From contig OZ024861.1 in assembly GCA_964017155.1 (NCBI GenBank), forward strand, positions 53,954,309 through 54,018,308: a stretch of DNA of 64,000 nt, read 5' to 3'. The DNA is from Oasisia sp. SBJ-2009. Lineage: Eukaryota > Annelida > Polychaeta > Sabellida > Siboglinidae. Under the pieces are notes generated by a model that saw only the letters and a program-made list of their open reading frames with translations, made no database searches and was not told the origin of the DNA. Shown one piece after another: positions 10,451-22,946 of this stretch. The position numbers and the translations under genes were made by a program. Numbering within the stretch: the stretch's first letter is position 1; every line of letters starts with the position of its first letter.

Positions 10451-10468
10451 GTAAACAGACTTCCCCAA
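10451..10468 (+). other. 8-bp indel site distinguishing short from long B
   Basis: In long B (see 40503-40525) the text gtaaacagacatttacgc contains a 5-bp inverted repeat, gtaaa and tttac, around a 6-base loop. In the short B shown here the 8 bases atttacgc are absent, which removes the right arm. Whether the small hairpin matters is unknown. The deletion seems to have happened once and then spread, since every short B has exactly the same end points. Confidence 0.7.
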
Positions 10469-12130
10469 CTGATCCCCCGTAGACGGATCGGACTTTGTCG
10501 TTTTCCTCGATTTGTTTCCAAAAGTTGGCAAGACGACGCGCACGGTCAGTTGGTTTCGTCGAGAGAGTCGTAGTTACACTCCGTGCGTGGAATACGCCCG
10601 AGAAGACCGACCGGCGCGTCGAACTTGGCCATTTCTCTCGATTCTTAAAACTGATCCCCCGTAGACGGATCGGACTTTGTCGTTTTGCTCGATTTGTGCA
10701 ACTATCACCCTGTTAAGGTCGCCAAATGCCTTGACACCTCATCTAGTTAGTGGTTCATTATTACTCCCGCCGCTTACCAGCGGTCGCCACGGAATTATGT
10801 TGAAAAGAATGTAAACATACATTTACGCTTCCCCAACTGATCCCCCGTAGACGGATCGGACGTTGTCGTTTTCCTCGATTTGTTTCCAAAAGTTGGCAAT
10901 ACGACGCGCAAGGTCAGTTGGTTTCGTCGAGAGAGTCGTAGTTACACTCCGTGCGTGGAATACGCCCGAGAAGACCGACCGGCGCGTCGAACTTGGCCAT
11001 TTCTCTCGATTCTTAAAACTGATCCCCCGTAGACGGATCGGACTTTGTCGTTTTCCTCGATTTGTGCAACTATCACCGTGTTAAGGTCGCCAAATGCCTC
11101 GTCACCTCATCTAGTTAGTGTTTCATTATTACTCCCGCCGTTTACCCAGCGGTCGGCACGGAATTCTGTTGAAAAGAATGTAAACAGACATTTACGCATC
11201 TACTACTGATCCCCCGTAGACGGATCGGACTTTGTCGTTTTGCTCGATTTGTGCAACTATCACCCTATTAAGGTCGCCAAATGTCTTGACACCTCATCTA
11301 GTTAGTGGTTCATTATTACTCCCGCCGTTTACCCAGCGGTCGCCACGGAATTATGTTGAAAAGAATGTAAACAGACATTTACGCTTCCCCAACTGATCCC
11401 CCGTAGACGGATCGGACTTTGTCGTTTTCCTCGATTTGTTTCCAAAAGTTGGCAAGACGACGCGCACGGTCAGTTGGTTTCGTCGAGAGAGTCGTAGTTA
11501 CACTCCGTGCGTGGAATACGGCCGAGAAGACCGACCAGCGCGTCGAACTTGGCCGTTTCTCTCGATTCTCAAAACTGATCCCCCGTAGACGGATCGGACT
11601 TTGTCGTTTTGCTCGATTTGTGCAACTATCACCCTGTTAAGGTCGCCAAATGTCTTGACACCTCATCTAGTTAGTGGTTCATTATTACTCCCGCCGTTTA
11701 CCCAGCGGTCGGCACGGAATTCTGTTGAAAAGAATGTAAACAGACATTTACGCTTCCCCAACTGATCCCCCGTAGACGGATCGGACTTTGTCGTTTTCCA
11801 CGATTTGTTTCCAAAAGTTGGCAAGACGGCGCGCACGGTCAGTTGGTTTCGTCGAGAGAGTCGTAGTTACACTCCGTGCGTGGAATACGCCCGAGAAGAC
11901 CGACCGGCGCGTCGAACTTGGCCGTTTCTCTCGATTCTCAAAACTGATCCCCCGTAGACGGATCGGACTTTGTCGTTTTCCTCGATTTGTGCAACTATCA
12001 CCCTGTTAAGGTCGACAAATGCCTCGTCACCTCATCTAGTTAGTGGTTCATTATTACTCCCGCCGTTTACCCAGCGGTCAGCACGGAATTCTGTTGAAAA
12101 GAATGTAAACAGACATTTACGCTTCCCCAA

Positions 12131-12678
12131 CTGATCCCCCGTTACCGGATCGGACTTTGTCGTTTTCCTCGATTTGTTTCCAAAAGTTGGCAAGACGACG
12201 CGCACGGTCAGTTGGTTTCGTCGAGAGAGTCGTAGTTACACTCCGTGCGTGGCACACGCCCGAGAAGACCGACCGGCGCGTCGAACTTGGCCGTTTCTCT
12301 CGATTCTCAAAACTGATCCCCCGTAGACGGATCGGACTTTGTCGTTTTCCTCGATTTGTGCAACTATCACCCTGTTAAGGTCGCCAAATGCCTCGTCACC
12401 TCATCTAGTTAGTGGTTCATTATTACTCCCGCCGTTTACCCAGCGGTCTGCACGGAATTCTGTTGAAAAGAATGTAAACAGACTTCCCCAACTGATCCCC
12501 CGTAGACGGATCGGACTTTGTCGTTTTGCTCGATTTGTGCAACTATCACCCTGTTAAGGTCGCCAAATGTCTTGACACCTCATCTAGTTAGTGGTTCATT
12601 ATTACTCCCGCCGTTTACCCAGCGGTCGCCACGGAATTCTGTTGAAAAGAATGTAAACAGACATTTACGCTTCCCCAA
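12131..12678 (+). repeat. ABB trimer, type II (short B then long B, 548 bp)
   Basis: A 12131-12312, short B 12313-12491, long B 12492-12678. Unlike type I, the first B is an ordinary short B (tgcac variant) without the gtgtt and ctactg marks. The BB junction therefore arose separately from type I. The same structure occurs at 18194 (the duplicate of this one, 6063 bp away) and at 19472. Confidence 0.9.
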
Positions 12679-13590
12679 CTGATCCTTCGTAGACGGATCG
12701 GACTTTGTCGTTTTCCTCGATTTGTTTCCAAAAGTTGGCAAGACGACGCGCACGGTCAGTTGGTTTCGTCGAGAGAGTCGTAGTTACACTCCGTGCGTGG
12801 AATACGCCCGAGAAGACCGACCGGCGCGTCGAACTTGGCCGTTTCTCTCGATTCTCAAAACTGATCCCCCGTAGACGGATCGGACTTTGTCGTTTTCCTC
12901 GATTTGTGCAACTATCACCCTGTTAAGGTCGACAAATGCCTCGTCACCTCATCTAGTTAGTGGTTCATTATTACTCCCGCCGTTTACCCAGCGGTCAGCA
13001 CGGAATTCTGTTGAAAAGAATGTAAACAGACATTTACGCTTCCCCAACTGATCCCCCGTTACCGGATCGGACTTTGTCGTTTTCCTCGATTTGTTTCCAA
13101 AAGTTGGCAAGACGACGCGCACGGTCAGTTGGTTTCGTCGAGAGAGTCGTAGTTACACTCCGTGCGTGGAATACGCCCGAGAAGACCGACCGGCGCGTCG
13201 AACTTGGCCGTTTCTCTCGATTCTCAAAACTGATCCCCCGTAGACGGATCGGACTTTGTCGTTTTCCTCGATTTGTGCAACTATCACCCTGTTAAGGTCT
13301 CCAAATGCCTCGTCACCTCATCTAGTTAGTGGTTCATTATTACTCCCGCCGTTTACCCAGCTGTCGGCACGGAATTCTGTTGAAAAGAATGTAAACAGAC
13401 TTCCCCAACTGATCCCCCGTAGACGGATCGGACTTTGTCGTTTTCCTCGATTTGTTTCCAAAAGTTGGCAAGACGACGCGCACGGTCAGTTGGTTTCGTC
13501 GAGAGAGTCGTAGTTACACCCCTTGCGTGGCACACGCCCGAGAAGACCGACCGGCGCGTCGAACTTGGCCGTTTCTCTCGATTCTCAAAA

Positions 13591-16500
13591 CTGATCCCCC
13601 GTAGACGGATCGGACTTTGTCGTTTTGCTCGATTTGTGCAACTATCACCCTGTTAAGGTCGCCAAATGTCTTGACACCTCATCTAGTTAGTGGTTCATTA
13701 TTACTCCCGCCGTTTACCCAGCGGTCGCCACGGAATTATGTTGAAAAGAATGTAAACAGACATTTACGCTTCCCCAACTGATCCCCCGTAGACGGATCGG
13801 ACTTTGTCGTTTTCCTCGATTTGTTTCCAAAAGTTGGCAAGACGACGCGCACGGTCAGTTGGTTTCGTCGAGAGAGTCGTAGTTACACTCCGTGCGTGGA
13901 ATACGGCCGAGAAGACCGACCAGCGCGTCGAACTTGGCCGTTTCTCTCGATTCTCAAAACTGATCCCCCGTAGACGGATCGGACTTTGTCGTTTTGCTCG
14001 ATTTGTGCAACAATCACCCTGTTAAGGTCGCCAAATGCCTTGACACCTCATCTAGTTAGTGGTTCATTATTACTCCCGCCGTTTACCCAGCGGTCGCCAC
14101 GGAATTATGTTGAAAAGAATGTAAACAGACATTTACGCTTCCCCAACTGATCCCCCGTAGACGGATCGGACTTTGTCGTTTTCCTCGATTTGTTTCCAAA
14201 AGTTGGCAAGCCGACGCGCACGGTCAGTTGGTTTCGTCGAGAGAGTCGTAGTTACACTCCGTGCGTGGAATACGGCCGAGAAGACCGACCAGCGCGTCGA
14301 ACTTGGCCGTTTCTCTCGATTCTCAAAACTGATCCCCCGTAGACGGATCGGACTTTGTCGTTTTGCTCGATTTGTGCAACAATCACCCTGTTAAGGTCGC
14401 CAAATGCCTTGACACCTCATCTAGTTAGTGGTTCATTATTACTCCCGCCGTTTACCCAGCGGTCGGCACGGAATTCTGTTGAAAAGAATGTAAACAGACT
14501 TCCCCAACTGATCCCCCGTAGACGGATCGGACTTTGTCGTTTTCCTCGATTTGTTTCCAAAAGTTGGCAAGACGACGCGCACGGTCAGTTGGTTTCGTCG
14601 AGAGAGTCGTAGTTACACCCCTTGCGTGGCACACGCCCGAGAAGACCGACCGGCGCGTCGAACTTGGCCGTTTCTCTCGATTCTCAAAACTGATCCCCCG
14701 TAGACGGATCGGACTTAGTCGTTTTGCTCGATTTGTGCAACTATCACCCTGTTAAGGTCGCCAAATGTCTTGACACCTCATCTAGTTAGTGGTTCATTAT
14801 TACTCCCGCCGTTTACCCAGCGGTCGGCACGGAATTCTGTTGAAAAGAATGTAAACAGACATTTACGCTTCCCCAACTGATCCCCCGTAGACGGATCGGA
14901 CTTTGTCGTTTTCCACGATTTGTTTCCAAAAGTTGGCAAGACGGCGCGCACGGTCAGTTGGTTTCGTCGAGAGAGTCGTAGTTACACTCCGTGCGTGGAA
15001 TACGCCCGAGAAGACCGACCGGCGCGTCGAACTTGGCCGTTTCTCTCGATTCTCAAAACTGATCCCCCGTAGACGGATCGGACTTTGTCGTTTTCCTCGA
15101 TTTGTGCAACTATCACCGTGTTAAGGTCGCCACATGCCTCGTCACCTCATCTAGTTAGTGTTTCATTATTACTCCCGCCGTTTACCCAGCGGTCGGCACG
15201 GAATTCTGTTGAAAAGAATGTAAACAGACATTTACGCTTCCACTACTGATCCCCCGTAGACGGATCGGACTTTGTCGTTTTGCTCGATTTGTGCAACTAT
15301 CACCCTGTTAAGGTCGCCAAATGTCTTGACACCTCATCTAGTTAGTGGTTCATTATTACTCCCGCCGTTTACCCAGCGGTCGCCACGGAATTCTGTTGAA
15401 AAGAATGTAAACAGACATTTACGCTTCCCCAACTGATCCCCCGTAGACGGATCGGACTTTGTCGTTTTCCTCGATTTGTTTCCAAAAGTTGGCAAGACGA
15501 CGCGCACGGTCAGTTGGTTTCGTCGAGAGAGTCGTAGTTACACTCCGTGCGTGGAATACGCCCGAGAAGACCGACCGGCGCGTCGAACTTGGCCGTTTCT
15601 CTTGATTCTCAAAACTGATCCCCCGTAGACGGATCGGACTTTGTCGTTTTCCTCGATTTGTGCAACTATCACCCTGTTAAGGTCGCCAAATGCCTCGTCA
15701 CCTCATCTAGTTAGTGGTTTATTATTACTCCCGCCGTTTACCCAGCGGTCAGCACGGAATTCTGTTGAAAAGAATGTAAACAGACATTTACGCTTCCCCA
15801 ACTGATCCCCCGTAGACGGATCGAACTTTGTCGTTTTCCTCGATTTGTTTCCAAAAGTTGGCAAGACGACGCGCACGGTCAGTTGGTTTCGTCGAGAGAG
15901 TCGTAGTTACACTCCGTGCGTGGAATACGCCCGAGAAGACCGACCGGCGCGTCGAACTTGGCCGTTTCTCTCGATTCTCAAAACTGATCCCCCGTAGACG
16001 GATCGGACTTTGTCGTTTTCCTCGATTTGTGCAACTATCACCCTGTTAAGGTCGCCAAATGCCTTAACACCTCATCTAGTTAGTGGTTCATTATTACTCC
16101 CGCCGTTTACCCAGCGGTCAGCACGGAATTCTGTTGAAAAGAATGTAAACAGACATTTACGTTTCCCCAACTGATCCCCCGTTAGCGGATCGGACTTTGT
16201 CGTTTTCCTCGATTTGTTTCCAAAGGTTGGCAAGACGACGCGCACGGTCAGTTGGTTTCGTCGAGAGAGTCGTAGTTACACTCCGTGCGTGGAATACGCC
16301 CGAGAAGACCGACCGGCGCGTCGAACTTGGCCGTTTCTCTCGATTCTCAAAACTGATCCCCCGTAGACGGACCGGACTTTGTCGTTTTCCTCGATTTGTG
16401 CAACTATCACCCTGTTAAGGTCGCCAAATGCCTCGTCACCTCATCTAGTTAGTGGTTCATTATTACTCCCGCCGTTTACCCAGCGGTCGGCACGGAATTC

Positions 16501-19500
16501 TGTTGAAAAGAATGTAAACAGACTTCCCCAACTGATCCCCCGTAGACGGATCGGACTTTGTCGTTTTCCTCGATTTGTTTCCAAAAGTTGGCAAGACGAC
16601 GCGCACGGTCAGTTGGTTTCGTCGAGAGAGTCGTAGTTACACTCCGTGCGTGGAATACGCCCGAGAAGACCGACCGGCGCGTCGAACTTGGCCATTTCTC
16701 TCGATTCTTAAAACTGATCCCCCGTAGACGGATCGGACTTTGTCGTTTTGCTCGATTTGTGCAACTATCACCCTGTTAAGGTCGCCAAATGCCTTGACAC
16801 CTCATCTAGTTAGTGGTTCATTATTACTCCCGCCGCTTACCAGCGGTCGCCACGGAATTATGTTGAAAAGAATGTAAACATACATTTACGCTTCCCCAAC
16901 TGATCCCCCGTAGACGGATCGGACGTTGTCGTTTTCCTCGATTTGTTTCCAAAAGTTGGCAATACGACGCGCAAGGTCAGTTGGTTTCGTCGAGAGAGTC
17001 GTAGTTACACTCCGTGCGTGGAATACGCCCGAGAAGACCGACCGGCGCGTCGAACTTGGCCATTTCTCTCGATTCTTAAAACTGATCCCCCGTAGACGGA
17101 TCGGACTTTGTCGTTTTCCTCGATTTGTGCAACTATCACCGTGTTAAGGTCGCCAAATGCCTCGTCACCTCATCTAGTTAGTGTTTCATTATTACTCCCG
17201 CCGTTTACCCAGCGGTCGGCACGGAATTCTGTTGAAAAGAATGTAAACAGACATTTACGCATCTACTACTGATCCCCCGTAGACGGATCGGACTTTGTCG
17301 TTTTGCTCGATTTGTGCAACTATCACCCTATTAAGGTCGCCAAATGTCTTGACACCTCATCTAGTTAGTGGTTCATTATTACTCCCGCCGTTTACCCAGC
17401 GGTCGCCACGGAATTATGTTGAAAAGAATGTAAACAGACATTTACGCTTCCCCAACTGATCCCCCGTAGACGGATCGGACTTTGTCGTTTTCCTCGATTT
17501 GTTTCCAAAAGTTGGCAAGACGACGCGCACGGTCAGTTGGTTTCGTCGAGAGAGTCGTAGTTACACTCCGTGCGTGGAATACGGCCGAGAAGACCGACCA
17601 GCGCGTCGAACTTGGCCGTTTCTCTCGATTCTCAAAACTGATCCCCCGTAGACGGATCGGACTTTGTCGTTTTGCTCGATTTGTGCAACTATCACCCTGT
17701 TAAGGTCGCCAAATGTCTTGACACCTCATCTAGTTAGTGGTTCATTATTACTCCCGCCGTTTACCCAGCGGTCGGCACGGAATTCTGTTGAAAAGAATGT
17801 AAACAGACATTTACGCTTCCCCAACTGATCCCCCGTAGACGGATCGGACTTTGTCGTTTTCCACGATTTGTTTCCAAAAGTTGGCAAGACGGCGCGCACG
17901 GTCAGTTGGTTTCGTCGAGAGAGTCGTAGTTACACTCCGTGCGTGGAATACGCCCGAGAAGACCGACCGGCGCGTCGAACTTGGCCGTTTCTCTCGATTC
18001 TCAAAACTGATCCCCCGTAGACGGATCGGACTTTGTCGTTTTCCTCGATTTGTGCAACTATCACCCTGTTAAGGTCGACAAATGCCTCGTCACCTCATCT
18101 AGTTAGTGGTTCATTATTACTCCCGCCGTTTACCCAGCGGTCAGCACGGAATTCTGTTGAAAAGAATGTAAACAGACATTTACGCTTCCCCAACTGATCC
18201 CCCGTTACCGGATCGGACTTTGTCGTTTTCCTCGATTTGTTTCCAAAAGTTGGCAAGACGACGCGCACGGTCAGTTGGTTTCGTCGAGAGAGTCGTAGTT
18301 ACACTCCGTGCGTGGCACACGCCCGAGAAGACCGACCGGCGCGTCGAACTTGGCCGTTTCTCTCGATTCTCAAAACTGATCCCCCGTAGACGGATCGGAC
18401 TTTGTCGTTTTCCTCGATTTGTGCAACTATCACCCTGTTAAGGTCGCCAAATGCCTCGTCACCTCATCTAGTTAGTGGTTCATTATTACTCCCGCCGTTT
18501 ACCCAGCGGTCTGCACGGAATTCTGTTGAAAAGAATGTAAACAGACTTCCCCAACTGATCCCCCGTAGACGGATCGGACTTTGTCGTTTTGCTCGATTTG
18601 TGCAACTATCACCCTGTTAAGGTCGCCAAATGTCTTGACACCTCATCTAGTTAGTGGTTCATTATTACTCCCGCCGTTTACCCAGCGGTCGCCACGGAAT
18701 TCTGTTGAAAAGAATGTAAACAGACATTTACGCTTCCCCAACTGATCCTTCGTAGACGGATCGGACTTTGTCGTTTTCCTCGATTTGTTTCCAAAAGTTG
18801 GCAAGACGACGCGCACGGTCAGTTGGTTTCGTCGAGAGAGTCGTAGTTACACTCCGTGCGTGGAATACGCCCGAGAAGACCGACCGGCGCGTCGAACTTG
18901 GCCGTTTCTCTCGATTCTCAAAACTGATCCCCCGTAGACGGATCGGACTTTGTCGTTTTCCTCGATTTGTGCAACTATCACCCTGTTAAGGTCGACAAAT
19001 GCCTCGTCACCTCATCTAGTTAGTGGTTCATTATTACTCCCGCCGTTTACCCAGCGGTCAGCACGGAATTCTGTTGAAAAGAATGTAAACAGACATTTAC
19101 GCTTCCCCAACTGATCCCCCGTTACCGGATCGGACTTTGTCGTTTTCCTCGATTTGTTTCCAAAAGTTGGCAAGACGACGCGCACGGTCAGTTGGTTTCG
19201 TCGAGAGAGTCGTAGTTACACTCCGTGCGTGGAATACGCCCGAGAAGACCGACCGGCGCGTCGAACTTGGCCGTTTCTCTCGATTCTCAAAACTGATCCC
19301 CCGTAGACGGATCGGACTTTGTCGTTTTCCTCGATTTGTGCAACTATCACCCTGTTAAGGTCTCCAAATGCCTCGTCACCTCATCTAGTTAGTGGTTCAT
19401 TATTACTCCCGCCGTTTACCCAGCTGTCGGCACGGAATTCTGTTGAAAAGAATGTAAACAGACTTCCCCAACTGATCCCCCGTAGACGGATCGGACTTTG

Positions 19501-19653
19501 TCGTTTTCCTCGATTTGTTTCCAAAAGTTGGCAAGACGACGCGCACGGTCAGTTGGTTTCGTCGAGAGAGTCGTAGTTACACCCCTTGCGTGGCACACGC
19601 CCGAGAAGACCGACCGGCGCGTCGAACTTGGCCGTTTCTCTCGATTCTCAAAA
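13591..19653 (+). repeat. 6063-bp higher-order block, copy 2
   Basis: Same unit order as 7528-13590, shifted by exactly 6063 bp. I found two differences: 8434 t versus 14497 g, and 10309 t versus 16372 c. Identity extends from about 7526 to 13626 in copy 1 and ends at 19690 in copy 2, where cctcg replaces gctcg. The 38-bp overlap at the junction lies inside the shared 47-bp box, marking where the unequal exchange took place. Confidence 0.93.
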
Positions 19654-20201
19654 CTGATCCCCCGTAGACGGATCGGACTTTGTCGTTTTCCTCGATTTGT
19701 GCAACTATCACCCTGTTAAGGTCGCCAAATGCCTCGTCACCTCATCTAGTTAGTGGTTCATTATTACTCCCGCCGTTTACCCAGCGGTCTGCACGGAATT
19801 CTGTTGAAAAGAATGTAAACAGACTTCCCCAACTGATCCCCCGTAGACGGATCGGACTTTGTCGTTTTGCTCGATTTGTGCAACTATCACCCTGTTAAGG
19901 TCGCCAAATGTCTTGACACCTCATCTAGTTAGTGGTTCATTATTACTCCCGCCGTTTACCCAGCGGTCGCCACGGAATTCTGTTGAAAAGAATGTAAACA
20001 GACATTTACGCTTCCCCAACTGATCCCCCGTAGACGGATCGGACTTTGTCGTTTTCCACGATTTGTTTCCAAAAGTTGGCAAGACGGCGCGCACGGTCAG
20101 TTGGTTTCGTCGAGAGAGTCGTAGTTACACTCCGTGCGTGGAATACGCCCGAGAAGACCGACCGGCGCGTCGAACTTGGCCATTTCTCTCGATTCTCAAA
20201 A
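19654..20201 (+). repeat. Linker between the 6063-bp and 2745-bp duplications
   Basis: Short B 19654-19832, long B 19833-20019 and A 20020-20201. This A is a mosaic: its front has the ccacg and gacggcgcgc marks and its end has the catttctc mark. All other ccacg copies have cgtttctc, so this A is probably a recombination product. Confidence 0.8.
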
Positions 20202-22946
20202 CTGATCCCCCGTAGACGGATCGGACTTTGTCGTTTTCCTCGATTTGTGCAACTATCACCGTGTTAAGGTCGCCAAATGCCTCGTCACCTCATCTAGTTA
20301 GTGTTTCATTATTACTCCCGCCGTTTACCCAGCGGTCGGCACGGAATTCTGTTGAAAAGAATGTAAACAGACATTTACGCTTCCACTACTGATCCCCCGT
20401 AGACGGATCGGACTTTGTCGTTTTCCTCGATTTGTGCAACTATCACCGTGTTAAGGTCGCCAAATGCCTTAACACCTCATCTAGTTAGTGGTTCATTATT
20501 ACTCCCGCCGTTTACCCAGCGGTCAGCACGGAATTCTGTTGAAAAGAATGTAAACAGACATTTACGCTTCCCCAACTGATCCCCCGTTAGCGGATCGGAC
20601 TTTGTCGTTTTCCTCGATTTGTTTCCAAAAGTTGGCAAGACGACGCGCACGGTCAGTTGGTTTCGTCGAGAGAGTCGTAGTTACACTCCGTGCGTGGAAT
20701 ACGCCCGAGAAGACCGACCGGCGCGTCGAACTTGGCCGTTTCTCTCGATTCTCAAAACTGATCCCCCGTAGACGGATCGGACTTTGTCGTTTTCCTCGAT
20801 TTGTGCAACTATCACCCTGTTAAGGTCGCCAAATGCCTCGTCACCTCATCTAGTTAGTGGTTCACTATTACTCCCGCCGTTTACCCAGCGGTCGGCACGG
20901 AATTCTGTTGAAAAGAATGTAAACAGACTTCCCCAACTGATCCCCCGTAGACGGATCGGACTTTGTCGTTTTCCTCGATTTGTTTCCAAAAGTTGGCAAG
21001 ACGACGCGCACGGTCAGTTGGTTTCGTAGAGAGAGTCGTAGTTACACTCCGTGCGTGGAATACGCCCGAGAAGACCGACCGGCGCGTCGAACTTGGCCAT
21101 TTCTCTCGATTCTTAAAACTGATCCCCCGTAGACGGATCGGACTTTGTCGTTTTGCTCGATTTGTGCAACTATCACCCTGTTAAGGTCGCCAAATGCCTT
21201 GACACCTCATCTAGTTAGTGGTTCATTATTACTCCCGCCGCTTACCAGCGGTCGCCACGGAATTATGTTGAAAAGAATGTAAACATACATTTACGCTTCC
21301 CCAACTGATCCCCCGTAGACGGATCGGACTTTGTCGTTTTCCTCGATTTGTTTCCAAAAGTTGGCAAGACGACGCGCACGGTCAGTTGGTTTCGTCGAGA
21401 GAGTCGTAGTTACACTCCGTGCGTGGAATACGGCCGAGAAGACCGACCAGCGCGTCGAACTTGGCCGTTTCTCTCGATTCTCAAAACTGATCCCCCGTAG
21501 ACGGATCGGACTTTGTCGTTTTGCTCGATTTGTGCAACTATCACCCTGTTAAGGTCGCCAAATGTCTTGACACCTCATCTAGTTAGTGGTTCATTATTAC
21601 TCCCGCCGTTTACCCAGCGGTCGGCACGGAATTCTGTTGAAAAGAATGTAAACAGACATTTACGCTTCCCCAACTGATCCCCCGTAGACGGATCGGACTT
21701 TGTCGTTTTCCACGATTTGTTTCCAAAAGTTGGCAAGACGGCGCGCACGGTCAGTTGGTTTCGTCGAGAGAGTCGTAGTTACACTCCGTGCGTGGAATAC
21801 GCCCGAGAAGACCGACCGGCGCGTCGAACTTGGCCGTTTCTCTCGATTCTCAAAACTGATCCCCCGTAGACGGATCGGACTTTGTCGTTTTCCTCGATTT
21901 GTGCAACTATCACCCTGTTAAGGTCGACAAATGCCTCGTCACCTCATCTAGTTAGTGGTTCATTATTACTCCCGCCGTTTACCCAGCGGTCAGCACGGAA
22001 TTCTGTTGAAAAGAATGTAAACAGACATTTACGCTTCCCCAACTGATCCCCCGTTACCGGATCGGACTTTGTCGTTTTCCTCGATTTGTTTCCAAAAGTT
22101 GGCAAGACGACGCGCACGGTCAGTTGGTTTCGTCGAGAGAGTCGTAGTTACACTCCGTGCGTGGAATACGCCCGAGAAGACCGACCGGCGCGTCGAACTT
22201 GGCCGTTTCTCTCGATTCTCAAAACTGATCCCCCGTAGACGGATCGGACTTTGTCGTTGTCCTCGATTTGTGCAACTATCACCCTGTTAAGGTCTCCAAA
22301 TGCCTCGTCACCTCATCTAGTTAGTGGTTCATTATTACTCCCGCCGTTTACCCAGCTGTCGGCACGGAATTCTGTTGAAAAGAATGTAAACAGACTTCCC
22401 CAACTGATCCCCCGTAGACGGATCGGACTTTGTCGTTTTCCTCGATTTGTTTCCAAAAGTTGGCAAGACGACGCGCACGGTCAGTTGGTTTCGTCGAGAG
22501 AGTCGTAGTTACACCCCTTGCGTGGCACACGCCCGAGAAGACCGACCGGCGCGTCGAACTTGGCCGTTTCTCTCGATTCTCAAAACTGATCCCCCGTAGA
22601 CGGATCGGACTTTGTCGTTTTCCTCGATTTGTGCAACTATCACCCTGTTAAGGTCGCCAAATGCCTCGTCACCTCATCTAGTTAGTGGTTCATTATTACT
22701 CCCGCCGTTTACCCAGCGGTCTGCACGGAATTCTGTTGAAAAGAATGTAAACAGACTTCCCCAACTGATCCCCCGTAGACGGATCGGACTTTGTCGTTTT
22801 CCTCGATTTGTTTCCAAAAGTTGGCAAGACGACGCGCACGGTCAGTTGGTTTCGTCGAGAGAGTCGTAGTTACACTCCGTGCGTGGAATACGCCCGAGAA
22901 GACCGACCGGCGCGTCGAACTTGGCCATTTCTCTCGATTCTCAAAA
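20202..22946 (+). repeat. 2745-bp higher-order block, copy 1
   Basis: Order: B20202 B20389 s20576 d20937 l21305 l21674 s22043 s22404 A22765. Marks unique to this pair are gtcgttgtcc (near 22255) and gtagagagag (near 21027). The second B at 20389 is a mosaic: it starts like a type I first B (gtgttaag) and continues with the gccttaacacc and agcac variants. Confidence 0.92.

Larger units (their letters stand above)
10290..10468 (+). repeat. Monomer B, short form, representative copy (179 bp)
   Basis: Identical in plan to the long B but without 8 bp (atttacgc), so that cagac runs straight into ttcccc. The deletion has one base of microhomology (c). The short form is nearly always followed directly by A. 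The exceptions are the three 548-bp trimers at 12131, 18194 and 19472, where a short B is followed by a long B. Because 179 and 187 differ in reading frame, the short form lets an 85-codon frame run from B into the next A; this is a by-product of length, not evidence of coding. Confidence 0.93.
7528..13590 (+). repeat. 6063-bp higher-order block, copy 1
   Basis: Order: B7528 l7715 s8084 l8445 t8814 l9370 l9739 s10108 d10469 t10837 l11393 l11762 u12131 l12679 s13048 A13409. Private marks shared only with copy 2: ggacttagtcg, gccacatgcc, atcgaacttt, acgtttcccc, gatccttcgtag (also used in later blocks) and ccaaaggttgg. l7715 and s8084 are near-identical neighbours, a dimer-level duplication. Confidence 0.93.

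Noticed and set aside
7528..19653. Assembly artefact as the cause of the near-identical 6063-bp copies
   Set aside because: Not fully excluded. The two copies differ at two positions and end at different sequence contexts, and similar events of other sizes occur across the window, so real duplication is more likely. Spanning reads would settle it.
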